Source: PMG-095 sp049324695
GTDB taxonomy: Bacteria > Myxococcota_A > Polyangia > Polyangiales > Polyangiaceae
Reading direction: 5' to 3'
DNA length: 64,000 nt
Assembly: GCA_049324695.1 (NCBI GenBank)
Contig: JBMOMJ010000048.1
Location: 124,001-188,000, forward strand
The first letter of the stretch is position 1. Every line of letters begins with the position of its first letter. Below the pieces are notes generated by a model. That model was not told the origin of the DNA. It worked only from the letters and a program-made list of their open reading frames with translations, and ran no database searches. A program made the translations under genes and the position numbers. This document shows, one piece after another, positions 52,190-60,281 of the stretch.

Positions 52190-53914
52190 GTGCTCCGCCA
52201 GCGCCGTGCCTGGTCCCTGATGCTGCTCGGTTCGGCGCTCGTGCTGGCGAAACCGGTGCGTGCGCAGCCAACGCCCGATCCACCGCCCGCCAGCAATCCA
52301 GCACCCGACTCGCCGGCGAACCCTAAACCGGCTCCAAAGGTCGACCCGCCAACTGAAGCGCCCGACACCTGGGGTGGAGCCGACGCAACGCCACCCAGCG
52401 CGCCTGCTCCAGCTGAAGCTTCGTTACCTTCGGCGCCGCCGCCACGCGCTCCCGAGCCGCGGGCGAGCGCGGGATCTTGCGGCGACTGCACGCCGGCACG
52501 CGCCCACGACGAGGGCAGCGTCCGCTACACGCTGGAGTCCGTCGAGGTGCGCGGCAACACACGCACCTCGACGCGCGTGATCTTGCGTTACGTGCGCTTC
52601 AAAGCGGGGGATCTGCTGGACGTCGACGATCCGGAGGTGCAGCTCACGCGCTTTCGTCTGCTGGGCACCGGCTTTTTTCGCGATGTGCAGTTCTCGTTGC
52701 GCAAGGGCAGCGAGCGCGGGCGCGTGGTGCTCGTGGTCGACGTGGTGGAGCGCAACACCATCGTGGTCAACGACATTGCGATGGGCCTGGCCGCAGATGC
52801 GGATGCGGAGGGCCACGCACGCCGGCTATCGGCGTACGCAGGGCTCGACGTCGCAGAAACCAACTTGGGCGGGACGGGCATCACCTTGGGCGGTGCTGCC
52901 GCGGTTGGTGGCTCTCCCACCAACGTTGCTCCGCAGATCGCCTTGCGCGTGCGCTTCCTCGATCCGGCGTTCCTCGGCAGCCCATGGATGACGAGCGGCG
53001 TGTTGCTCTTCAACGACGCACAGGACTCGTTCGGCTACGGCAGGCAAAAGTGGAATCACCCGGGGGGTCCCGAGTTCGCAGACGGCCCTGCCATCGTGCG
53101 CTACAAGCGCTTCGGCGGTTCACTCGGCGTGGGGCGCGATCTGTCGATTTCCACGCAATTTTGGGCGACATACCGGCTCGAAACCATCGACGCCAACCTG
53201 CCGCTCGCCGCGTCACAGAACCGCGGCTTCTTGGAAGAGCCTGTCGACTTTCACGTCGTGCGCGGCCGCAGCGTGCTCTCCACGTTGAGCGGCACGCTGC
53301 AACTCGATACACGCGACCATCCGTTTTTGCCAACACGCGGCTGGTTCGTATCGTTTCGCGGCGAGCTCAGCTTGCTCCCCGCAGCGCTCGATTACGACTA
53401 TCAGAAGTTCGAGCTGGATGCGTCGCACTGGTGGAAGTTGCCGTTCCACGACCACGTACTGAAGCTCGCCGTGTTTGCCGGCGGGATCTCCGGGGACGCG
53501 CCGTTCTTCGAGCAGTTTTACGTCGGCGACTTCAGTGATCTGTTGCCGGACCGCGTGCTCGGGATGAACTTCGATCGCAGGCCTGCGCCGAACTTCCTCG
53601 GGACCGACATCGTGGAAGTGCGGTACGGCGATTACGCGCTGAAGCTCAGCGCCGAATACCGCATTCCCCTGTATCGCGGTCGGCGCTCGATTTACGGCAT
53701 CGACTTCTTCGCGACGAGCGGCGTTTATGGTGTTGCCGGGCGTCGTGACCTCACCGAACCGCCCAGCGGTTACTCCGGCCTCGCGCGGATTCCGCTGGAT
53801 GTCACCGCGAACGTCGGACTGCGCATGGACACGAGCGCAGGCGGCTTCGCTTTCGCGTTCTCCAACGTGTTGAGCTTCGTCCCGGTGCGGGGCGACGGAC
53901 CAGCTGGGCGCTAG
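52190..53914 (+). CDS. Omp85-superfamily outer membrane protein (BamA/TamA-like) with one POTRA-like domain
   Basis: Start taken at GTG 52190, giving a signal peptide (AWSLMLLGSALVLAKPVRA); the frame is open into malQ. 574 residues. After a Pro/Ala spacer (to about 95), one POTRA-like unit is visible: YTLESVEVRGNTRTSTRVIL, GDLLDVDDPEVQL and FRDVQFSLRKGSERGRVVLV. The rest forms a beta barrel: LSAYAGLDVAETNLGGTGIT, DARDHPFLPTRGWFV-type motif (here LDTRDHPFLPTRGWF), and YALKLSAEYRIPLYRGRRSI. It ends VPVRGDGPAGR, not with the terminal aromatic of BamA. It could secrete or insert a specific protein rather than be the housekeeping BamA. The next gene is 10 bases away. Confidence 0.88.
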   Translation: MLRQRRAWSLMLLGSALVLAKPVRAQPTPDPPPASNPAPDSPANPKPAPKVDPPTEAPDTWGGADATPPSAPAPAEASLPSAPPPRAPEPRASAGSCGDCTPARAHDEGSVRYTLESVEVRGNTRTSTRVILRYVRFKAGDLLDVDDPEVQLTRFRLLGTGFFRDVQFSLRKGSERGRVVLVVDVVERNTIVVNDIAMGLAADADAEGHARRLSAYAGLDVAETNLGGTGITLGGAAAVGGSPTNVAPQIALRVRFLDPAFLGSPWMTSGVLLFNDAQDSFGYGRQKWNHPGGPEFADGPAIVRYKRFGGSLGVGRDLSISTQFWATYRLETIDANLPLAASQNRGFLEEPVDFHVVRGRSVLSTLSGTLQLDTRDHPFLPTRGWFVSFRGELSLLPAALDYDYQKFELDASHWWKLPFHDHVLKLAVFAGGISGDAPFFEQFYVGDFSDLLPDRVLGMNFDRRPAPNFLGTDIVEVRYGDYALKLSAEYRIPLYRGRRSIYGIDFFATSGVYGVAGRRDLTEPPSGYSGLARIPLDVTANVGLRMDTSAGGFAFAFSNVLSFVPVRGDGPAGR

Positions 53915-53924
53915 AGGCACGACT

Positions 53925-54632
53925 TTGGCGCGCCGCCACGCACGACCCAGTCGCTCGCAGCTCGCGTTCTTCGCGTGGCTGGTCGGGCTCGTGTCGTGCT
54001 TGGCGATCTTTGCGAGCGCCAGCGTCGCGCAAGCGCAGCAGACCCCACCTCCGAGGCCCGTCACGCTCGAGTGGGACACCGACGAGCGCTTGCTGTACCT
54101 GAGCGTTGCCTTCCGCGACGTGATCGACGAAAAAATCCAAGAGAAGCTCAGCCGCGGCCTGCCAACCACGATTGTCCTCACCGCGGCGCTCTACAAAGGT
54201 GACGCGAGCTCCCCCGTCTCGACCACCGCTCAAACTTGCAAGGTCACCTGGCACGTGTGGGAAGAAGCCTACCGCGTCGAGATCACGCGCCCGGGCGCCA
54301 ACCAAACCCGCTGGACCACGACCATCGAAGGTGTGCTGCGGCGCTGCGCCGAAGCACATCGCTTGTTGGCGGGCGATCGCTCGCAGATTCCAGAGCACAC
54401 GCCAATTCGCGTCGTGGGCAAGATTCAGGTGAACCCGATTAGTCCCGAAGTGCTCACCAAGATTCAGCGCTGGGTAACACGCCCGGCGAGCACCGGCACC
54501 GCGGCGCCAGGCGACGCCCTGTTCAGCACCTTCACAGGCCTTTTCCTACAGCGCGTCGGGGATGCCGAGCGCGACGTGAAGTTCGCCAGCCGCCCGACCA
54601 TCCCGAGCGTGTTCCGCTCCCGGAAAGACTGA
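53925..54632 (+). CDS. Periplasmic protein, DUF4390-like
   Basis: Start TTG 53925 with GAGG seven bases upstream. 235 residues. Signal peptide LVGLVSCLAIFASASVAQA. The mature part reads LYLSVAFRDVIDEKIQEKLS, GLPTTIVLTAALYKG, CKVTWHVWEEAYRVEI, a beta-rich fold whose first half resembles DUF4390-type proteins (a strand-helix start ending near a Gly-Leu-Pro turn). The end ALFSTFTGLFLQRVGDAERD is amphipathic. It follows the Omp85-type gene by 10 bases and is probably its operon partner, perhaps a periplasmic helper; that role is inferred from position. Confidence 0.75.
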   Translation: MARRHARPSRSQLAFFAWLVGLVSCLAIFASASVAQAQQTPPPRPVTLEWDTDERLLYLSVAFRDVIDEKIQEKLSRGLPTTIVLTAALYKGDASSPVSTTAQTCKVTWHVWEEAYRVEITRPGANQTRWTTTIEGVLRRCAEAHRLLAGDRSQIPEHTPIRVVGKIQVNPISPEVLTKIQRWVTRPASTGTAAPGDALFSTFTGLFLQRVGDAERDVKFASRPTIPSVFRSRKD

Positions 54633-54901
54633 AACTTCAGGCTTGCGGACGCGGATAAGCGATCCATTTCGGGACAGCTCGGCCCCAGCATGACGCAGGC
54701 TCCAGTTTTCAGCTGCGTTTCACGCGACAAACTTGTCTATCACGACTGGACTCGCAGCCGCCGATTTTGTCACCCTCGAGGAAGAAGCCGGCCAATGCCA
54801 CACTGAATCCATCGCAGATATTATCTGTAATCGATATAGTTGACGTCGCGCATACCCGGCCGACACCGGCGCGAAACCGGAAGGCTGGATAGTACCGTCA
54901 C
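54633..54901. other. Regulatory gap upstream of the nitrate reductase operon
   Basis: 269 bases after the DUF4390-like gene and before the nitrate reductase start. It contains CTGAAACTTCAG at the upstream stop codon, an AT-rich palindrome at 54815-54827 and an AT-rich stretch to 54840. It is AT-richer than its surroundings, as expected of a regulated promoter. Confidence 0.45.
54815..54827. promoter_or_regulatory. 13-base palindrome CAGATATTATCTG, candidate operator of the nitrate operon
   Basis: Perfect 6-bp arms CAGATA/TATCTG around one T, followed by TAATCGATATAG with a further TATC-N7-GATA symmetry (54822-54836). It lies 75 bases before the reductase start. MarR-type and other dimeric regulators bind such AT-rich palindromes, and a MarR gene is the fourth gene downstream; the link is inferred. 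Confidence 0.4.
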
Positions 54902-57040
54902 ATGCCGAGCGCTCGCCCCGTGCTCAACCTGGTGACCAGCCAGGCGACGAAGACTCATTGCCCATACTGCGCGTTTCAGTGCGGGATGGAAATCGAGCTC
55001 TCGGCGAGCCCGGGACGCGAACCCAGCGTGCGCGCCGATCCTGAGTTCCCGGTGAACCGCGGACAGATGTGCATCAAGGGTTTCAACTCGGCGGCACTGC
55101 TCACCCACCGCGAGCGCTTGAAGGCGCCGCTGCTACGACAGCCGAACGGGGAATTGGCGGAGAGCAGCTGGGAGGCTGCGCTGGATTTCATCGCCGAACG
55201 CCTGTTGACGCTGCGCGAGCGTTACGGCGCGGAAGCGTTGGCAGCCTTCGGGAGCGGCGCTCTCAGCAACGAGAAGACTTACCTGCTCGGCAAATTCGTG
55301 CGCCTCGCGCTGGGTTCGCCCCACGTCGATTACAACGGCCGCTTTTGCATGGCTTCGGCAGCGGCTGGGCAAAATCGGGCGTTTGGCATCGATCGCGGTT
55401 TGCCTTTCCCCATCGCAGACATCGCCGAGACTAACACGCTGATGTTGTGGGGTTCGAATTGCGCCGACACGATGCCGCCCATCATGCAGTGGGTGTTCGA
55501 GCAGAAGGAACGCGGCGGCAGGTTGATCGTCGTCGATCCACGGCGCACCGATACGGCGCGCGCGGCGACGTTGCACCTGCAGCCAACTCCCGGCACCGAT
55601 CTCTTGCTGGCCAATGGGCTCTTGCATCTCGCGATTGAAGAGAAGCTGGTGGATCTCGAGTATGTCGCGGCACGCACAGAGGGATACGACGAGGCGCGCC
55701 GGGCGGTGCTCACTTGCCAGCCCGCCCACGTCGAGCGCGTCACCGGCGTTGCCATCGAGCATCAACTGCGGGCGGTGCACTGGCTCGCGGAGTCCGAGAG
55801 CAGCATGTTGCTTTCCGGGCGCGGCGCCGAGCAGCAATCCAAAGGCACCGACACGGTACTTGCGCTCATCAATTTGATGTTGGCGCTCGGCAAAGTGGGC
55901 AAACCCGCGAGCGGTTACGGCTGCTTGACTGGCCAAGGCAACGGCCAGGGCGGGCGTGAACACGGACAAAAAGCCGATCAACTGCCGGGTTATCGCTTGC
56001 TCGCCGATCCAGAACATCGCGCGGCAATTGCCGAGCTATGGAATGTCAGCGAAAGCGAGCTACCCGCGCCGGGCAAGAGTGCCTACGAGCTCCTGGACGC
56101 GCTCGGACCGCGCGGAGGGATCCGCGCGCTACTGGTGTTCGGCTCCAATGTCGCGGTCGCGTCACCCAACGCCGGGCACATCGTCAAACGCTTGGCCGAG
56201 CTGGATTTGTTGGTGGTCTGCGACGCGTTCCTCAACGAAACAGCCAAGCACGCCCATGTGATCTTGCCGGTGGCGCAATGGGCGGAAGAGCAGGGCACCG
56301 TCACGAATCTCGAAGGCCGCGTCATTCTGCGGCCGCGGGTGCAAGAACCGCCCGCTGGCGTGCGTACCGACATCGAAATCATCGCGGCATTGGCCGAACG
56401 ACTCGGCAAAGCTGAAGGGTTTCGTTTTGCTTCCGAAGAGGCGGTCTTCGAAGAGCTACGCGCGGCGACGCGCGGCGCCAAAGCCGACTACAGCGGTATT
56501 ACTTACCAAAAGCTGCGCGAGCAGCAGGGCGTCTTTTGGCCGTGCCCAAACCCGGATCATCCCGGTACGCCGCGGCTCTTTCGCGAGCGCTTCGCGCACG
56601 CATCGGGCCGTGCGCGATTTCATGCCGTGCAGCACCGGCCTGCTGGGGAAGTGCCGGACGCCACGTATCCGCTGTATTTTACGACCGGCCGCTATAAAGA
56701 GCACTACAACTCGGGCGCGCAAACGCGGCGCGTGGGCGTGTTGACGGACGCGCAGCCTGTACCGCGCGTCGAAATCCATCCGCGTTTGGCGGAGCAGCTC
56801 GAAGTGAGCGACGGAGAAGCGCTGTTGGTCGAGAGCCGTCGTCGTTCCGTCACGTTTCTGGTTCGTGTTTCGGACGATGTGCGCGCCGACACACTGTTTG
56901 CACCATTTCATTGGGGTGGCCGCCAAGCGGCGAATCTTTTGACCAACCCGGCGCTCGATCCCAAGAGCCGCATGCCGGAATTCAAAGTGTGCGCGGTACG
57001 CGCCAAGAAAGCGCTCCGCCTGCCCGAGGGTAATCAGTGA
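54902..57040 (+). CDS. Assimilatory nitrate reductase, molybdopterin catalytic subunit
   Basis: 712 residues. It reduces nitrate to nitrite in the cytoplasm. A [4Fe-4S] site is formed by Cys20, Cys23, Cys27 and Cys57 (HCPYCAFQCGM ... GQMCIKG). Molybdopterin-binding sequences: FGSGALSNEKTYLLGKFVRL, YNGRFCMASAAAGQNRAFG (with Cys as candidate Mo ligand), WGSNCADTMPPIMQW, LLSGRGAEQQSKGTDT, CLTGQGNGQGGREHGQKADQLPGY and a C-terminal MopB domain (YFTTGRYKEHYNSGAQTRRV; GEALLVESRRRSVTF). It lacks the C-terminal [2Fe-2S] domain of Klebsiella NasA; that module is on the next gene instead. GTGA 4-base overlap with that gene indicates coupled translation. Formate dehydrogenase is a remote alternative. Confidence 0.88.
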   Translation: MPSARPVLNLVTSQATKTHCPYCAFQCGMEIELSASPGREPSVRADPEFPVNRGQMCIKGFNSAALLTHRERLKAPLLRQPNGELAESSWEAALDFIAERLLTLRERYGAEALAAFGSGALSNEKTYLLGKFVRLALGSPHVDYNGRFCMASAAAGQNRAFGIDRGLPFPIADIAETNTLMLWGSNCADTMPPIMQWVFEQKERGGRLIVVDPRRTDTARAATLHLQPTPGTDLLLANGLLHLAIEEKLVDLEYVAARTEGYDEARRAVLTCQPAHVERVTGVAIEHQLRAVHWLAESESSMLLSGRGAEQQSKGTDTVLALINLMLALGKVGKPASGYGCLTGQGNGQGGREHGQKADQLPGYRLLADPEHRAAIAELWNVSESELPAPGKSAYELLDALGPRGGIRALLVFGSNVAVASPNAGHIVKRLAELDLLVVCDAFLNETAKHAHVILPVAQWAEEQGTVTNLEGRVILRPRVQEPPAGVRTDIEIIAALAERLGKAEGFRFASEEAVFEELRAATRGAKADYSGITYQKLREQQGVFWPCPNPDHPGTPRLFRERFAHASGRARFHAVQHRPAGEVPDATYPLYFTTGRYKEHYNSGAQTRRVGVLTDAQPVPRVEIHPRLAEQLEVSDGEALLVESRRRSVTFLVRVSDDVRADTLFAPFHWGGRQAANLLTNPALDPKSRMPEFKVCAVRAKKALRLPEGNQ

Positions 57041-58479
57041 ATCATCGCAAGAAGAAGCTGGCCATCATCGGCAACGGCATGGGCACCTGTCGCTTGCTGG
57101 ACGAGCTGGTGCAGCGCGACGCGCTCGGACAATACGAAATTACCGTATTTGGTGAAGAGAAGGGTGGCGCCTACAACCGCATTTTGCTCGGCAAGGTGTT
57201 GGGCGGTGAGGCACCCGATAGCATCGTGACCAAGCCACCCGAATGGTACGACGCCCACGGCATTCGTTTGGTGCACAGCACACGTGTGCAAAAGCTCGAT
57301 ACCTTGCGCAAGACGGTCGATAGCGCAGATGGGCAGAGCCGCAGGTACGACGTCGCGGTGCTCGCAACCGGCAGCCAGCCGCTCGTACCACCACTAGAAG
57401 GCATGACGGCGGAAGATGGGGAGCTGCGCGCGGGCGTATTCGTGTACCGCACCATGGGCGACTGCTTACGCATGCGCGAGTACGCGCGCTCGGGTGACAG
57501 CGCCATCGTGGTGGGCGGCGGCCTTTTGGGGCTCGAAGCCGCCAAAGTGCTGAGTGATCTCGGTTTGCACGTCACGGTGATTCACGTGGCGCAGACTCTC
57601 ATGAACGCGCAGCTCGACCCGCTCGCGGGTGAAATGCTGGCGCGACAAATCGAGCGCTGCGGCATTTTCGTACGCACCGGTCGCACGGTGGACGCCGTAT
57701 ATGGCGAGGAGCGCGCTTCCGGTGTCATCCTCGACGACGGCACCGCGCTGCCCGCCGATCTCGTTGTGCTCGCCTGTGGTGTGCGACCACGAGTCGACGT
57801 GGCGCGCGCTTCGGGCGTGCCGGTGAACAAAGGCATCGTGGTAAACGACGTGCTCGCGACGGAGGTACCCGGCGTCTACGCTTTTGGTGAGTGTGCCGAG
57901 CACCAAGGCAAGACGTACGGCATCGTCGCTCCAGTGTGGGAGCAAGCGAGTGTGCTCGCCGACGTGCTGAGTGGCAAGCAACCACAAGCGCGCTACCGCG
58001 GCTCGAAGTTGTATACGCGTCTCAAGGTCGCTGGCGTCGACGTGGCTTCGATGGGCAGCTTGGAGCCAGAGCTCGAGAGCGACCAGGTGTTTCAAATTAT
58101 CGAGGAACGACGCAATTCGTATCGCAAGCTGGTGGTGCGCGACGGCAAGCTGGTCGGCGCCATGTTGGTCGGCAACACCTTGGCGACGGCAACCCTAGTT
58201 CAACACTTCGACCGCGGAGATCCGCTGCCGGAGGATCCGCTCGAGGCGTTGTGCCAGCCGCGCGCGGCCGCCGCGACGCGCGACCGCATGATCTGCAGCT
58301 GCCACAAAGTCAGCGAGAGCACGTTGTGCGAGGCCATCGCCAGCGGCGCTGCGAGCGTAACGGAACTGTCGCAACTGACGAAAGCCGGCACTGGATGTGG
58401 CTCGTGCAAAGCAGATATCGCGGCATTGGTGGCACTCCGCAAGAAACCTGCAGCCGAACCGACTGCAGCAGCTAGCTGA
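57037..58479 (+). CDS. FAD-dependent electron-transfer subunit of nitrate/nitrite reduction with BFD-like [2Fe-2S] domain
   Basis: 480 residues from GTG 57037, overlapping the reductase stop by 4 bases. The N-terminal two-thirds form a pyridine nucleotide-disulphide oxidoreductase fold: AIIGNGMGTCRLLDELV (FAD), LATGSQPLVPPLEG, VVGGGLLGLEAAKVLSDLGL (NAD(P)H) and VYAFGECAEH. The tail is a BFD-like [2Fe-2S] module with Cys420, Cys422, Cys454 and Cys457 (CSCHKVSESTLCEA ... GTGCGSCKAD). This equals the electron-feeding half of NirB but lacks sulfite-reductase-type siroheme domains, so it fits the NasB/NasC partner of nitrate reductase. Reduced NAD(P)H would supply electrons. Confidence 0.87.
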   Translation: MNHRKKKLAIIGNGMGTCRLLDELVQRDALGQYEITVFGEEKGGAYNRILLGKVLGGEAPDSIVTKPPEWYDAHGIRLVHSTRVQKLDTLRKTVDSADGQSRRYDVAVLATGSQPLVPPLEGMTAEDGELRAGVFVYRTMGDCLRMREYARSGDSAIVVGGGLLGLEAAKVLSDLGLHVTVIHVAQTLMNAQLDPLAGEMLARQIERCGIFVRTGRTVDAVYGEERASGVILDDGTALPADLVVLACGVRPRVDVARASGVPVNKGIVVNDVLATEVPGVYAFGECAEHQGKTYGIVAPVWEQASVLADVLSGKQPQARYRGSKLYTRLKVAGVDVASMGSLEPELESDQVFQIIEERRNSYRKLVVRDGKLVGAMLVGNTLATATLVQHFDRGDPLPEDPLEALCQPRAAAATRDRMICSCHKVSESTLCEAIASGAASVTELSQLTKAGTGCGSCKADIAALVALRKKPAAEPTAAAS

Positions 58480-58570
58480 ACCACGTGTCGAGTCGTAGGT
58501 CGGCGCCACTCCAAACGAATTGCCGAAGCCACCCGAACGGGTTGACCCGAAGCTATGAGCCCGCTACTCA

Positions 58571-59492
58571 ATGGAACGAGTGTCGAAGGTATCCGCGTCC
58601 GACTACCGCGCGCTCGCTGCATTTCGCTACGAAATCCGGAAGTTTCTAGCATTCAGCGAAATTGCGGCGCGTGCTGCCCAAATCGAGCCGCAGCAGCATC
58701 AGCTTCTGCTCGCCGTGCAAGGCTTGCCGAACGATCTCAGGCCCACAATTCGCGCAATTTCGGAGCGCTTGTGTGTGCGTCATCACACAACCGTCGCGCT
58801 CGTCGACAAGTTGGAAGAGCACGGCTTGCTTGCGCGTGAACGCAGCCAGGAGGATCGGCGCGAAGTACTGCTCCGCTTGACGCCGCAGGGCCTTCAAAAA
58901 CTGCAAGCACTCTCGGTGTTGCACAAGGACCAGCTGCGCGCCGTTGGCGCTCACATGCTCGCAGCGCTCGGCTCGATTCTTGGTGAGCTCGAGACGGCAT
59001 CAGCGCGCCTCAAGCACCCGCGCGCGCGAAGTAGTGCCCCACGTGGGAATGGTGATGGCACCGGCTCCAAGAGTGCGCGCGCGAAGAGTGATGGCGTCGG
59101 CATTGGCATTGCCTCAAAGAGTGCGCGCGCGAAGAGTGATGGCGTCGACTCCAAGAGTGCGCGCGCGAAGNNNNNNNNNNNNNNNNNNNNNNNNNNNNNN
59201 NNNNNNNNNNNNNNNNNNNNNNNNNNNNNNNNNNNNNNNNNNNNNNNNNNNNNNNNNNNNNNNNNNNNNNGGCGTCGGCATTGGCATTGCCTCAAAGAGT
59301 GCGCGCGCGAAGAGTGATGGCGTCGACTCCAAGAGTGCGCGCGCGAAGGGCGACGGCGTCGGTTTAAAGAGCTCCAAAACCGACAGCGTCGACTCAAAGA
59401 GCTCGCGCGCCAACTTCGATGTCCCACGTGGGCGCATGGACGGCCGGCGCGCAAAGAAGCCGTCCAGCGGGCGGCGCGCAAGCGTTAGCTGA
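58571..59492 (+). CDS. MarR-family regulator with long repetitive basic tail (interrupted by assembly gap)
   Basis: ATG 58571. Residues 1-150 are a complete MarR winged helix: AFRYEIRKFLAFSEIAARAA, QHQLLLAVQGLP, PTIRAISERLCVRHHTTVAL, LVDKLEEHGLLARERSQEDRR, VLLRLTPQGLQ. The rest is a Lys/Ser/Ala/Arg tail of repeats such as SKSARAKSDGVGIGIA and SKSARAKSDGVD (59066-59411), ending RRAKKPSSGRRASVS. The run of N sits within the repeats. The two sides differ in frame as drawn, but any true gap that is a multiple of three, such as 6 bases (AGTGAT) plus whole repeat units, joins them. Its position after the nitrate genes suggests nitrate-linked control, unproven. Confidence 0.8.
59066..59411 (+). repeat. 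Tandem repeat of 36/48-base coding units around an assembly gap
   Basis: TCCAAGAGTGCGCGCGCGAAG or a one-base variant begins at 59066, 59114 and 59150 before the gap, and at 59292 and 59328 after it, spaced 48 and 36 bases in turn (an 84-base pair). Two degenerate copies follow near 59364 and 59394. Copy number is unknown because of the gap. Confidence 0.9.
59171..59270. other. Assembly gap, 100 N
   Basis: One hundred undetermined bases, a conventional placeholder of unknown real length, located inside the repeat region of the MarR gene. Confidence 0.99.
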
Positions 59493-59506
59493 GCTGAACA
59501 GCTCAG
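59489..59506 (+). terminator. Hairpin at the MarR stop codon
   Basis: CTGAGCTG-AA-CAGCTCAG is a perfect 8-bp inverted repeat spanning the TGA at 59490-59492. No T tract follows; it is a candidate mRNA-end structure. Confidence 0.35.
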
Positions 59507-59536
59507 AGTTGCCGCTGGGCGCACGACCAACGACGT

Positions 59537-59580
59537 GGTCCCCCCCTGAGCCCGCCGCGCGGGCGATTTGGGGGCGGACC
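59537..59580. terminator. Long GC-rich nested hairpin
   Basis: GGTCCCCCCC and GGGGGCGGACC form a long imperfect stem enclosing GCCCGC-CGC-GCGGGC. More G-rich tracts follow (59581-59625). It lies between the MarR gene and the siroheme gene and may end transcription or insulate them, although no T run is present. Confidence 0.4.
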
Positions 59581-59692
59581 GGACCGCCCGCAAGGGCGTT
59601 AGCCCGAGGACGGGACGAGGGGGGGGCACGCGGATTCGGGCTGCAATGCTGACGAGGGAGGCAGCCGTGTGGGACGCGGGTAGGCTTGAGGG

Positions 59693-60277
59693 GTGACGTC
59701 GTCGTTCCCGGTAGCGCTGCATTTGGAGGGCAAGGCGTGTTTAGTGGTGGGCTGCGGGCTCGAAGCGCGAGATCGCGCGCGAGCGCTGCACGAGGTGGGA
59801 GCGCGCGTGGCGATCGTTGCGGAGGCGCCGTGTGTCGAGTTGGAGGCGCTAGCGCGCGAGTTGGGGCTGACGCTGGCGCGGCGCGGGTTTGTGCCCGCGG
59901 ATTTGGAGGAGAAGTGGTTGGTGGTGTTGGTGGATCGCGATTTGGAGTTGGGAGCGCGGATGGCGGCGTTGTGCGAGGCGGAGCGGGTGTTGTTTTGCGC
60001 GACGGATCAGGCGCAGGCGAATTCGTTTTCGCACATGGCGTTGGCGCGCGCTGGTTTGGTAACGGTTGCGATTGGCACGAACGGGCGCGCCCCGGCTTTG
60101 GGGCGGCGGTTGCGCGAGGAGCTCACGCGGTTGTTCGCGGAGTCGGGGCTGGCGGCGTTTGCGGAGCGGTTGGCGCGGTTGCGTGAGGCGACGCCGGCGG
60201 AGAAGCGACGTGAGGTGTTGAGCGCGGCGGTGAGCGAGGTGCGTGTCGAGGGTCGGCTGAAGCTCGAGCGCGAGTGA
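59693..60277 (+). CDS. Precorrin-2 dehydrogenase / siroheme synthase N-terminal-type protein
   Basis: 194 residues from GTG 59693. NAD-binding opening FPVALHLEGKACLVVGCGLEARDRARAL and LVVLVDRDLELGARMAALCEAERVLFCATDQAQANSF match the Met8p/CysG N-terminal fold, which oxidises precorrin-2 and chelates iron to make siroheme. The last segment AIGTNGRAPALGRRLREELTRLF fits the family's second domain. The methyltransferase half of full CysG is absent. Siroheme is the nitrite reductase cofactor, so location beside the nitrate genes is meaningful. Codon usage favours TTG for Leu and G-rich codons (e.g. GTGTTGGTGGA), unlike neighbours. It ends 4 bases from the convergent gene's stop. Confidence 0.88.
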   Translation: MTSSFPVALHLEGKACLVVGCGLEARDRARALHEVGARVAIVAEAPCVELEALARELGLTLARRGFVPADLEEKWLVVLVDRDLELGARMAALCEAERVLFCATDQAQANSFSHMALARAGLVTVAIGTNGRAPALGRRLREELTRLFAESGLAAFAERLARLREATPAEKRREVLSAAVSEVRVEGRLKLERE

Positions 60278-60281
60278 GTGG

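Noticed and set aside
59066..59411. Regular repeats that could suggest a CRISPR array.
   Set aside because: The units are contiguous coding repeats with periods of 36 and 48 bases and no unique spacers, within the reading frame of the MarR gene.
59171..59492. Frameshift or pseudogene at the end of the MarR gene.
   Set aside because: The apparent frame change depends only on the placeholder length of 100 N; a gap that is a multiple of three restores one continuous frame.
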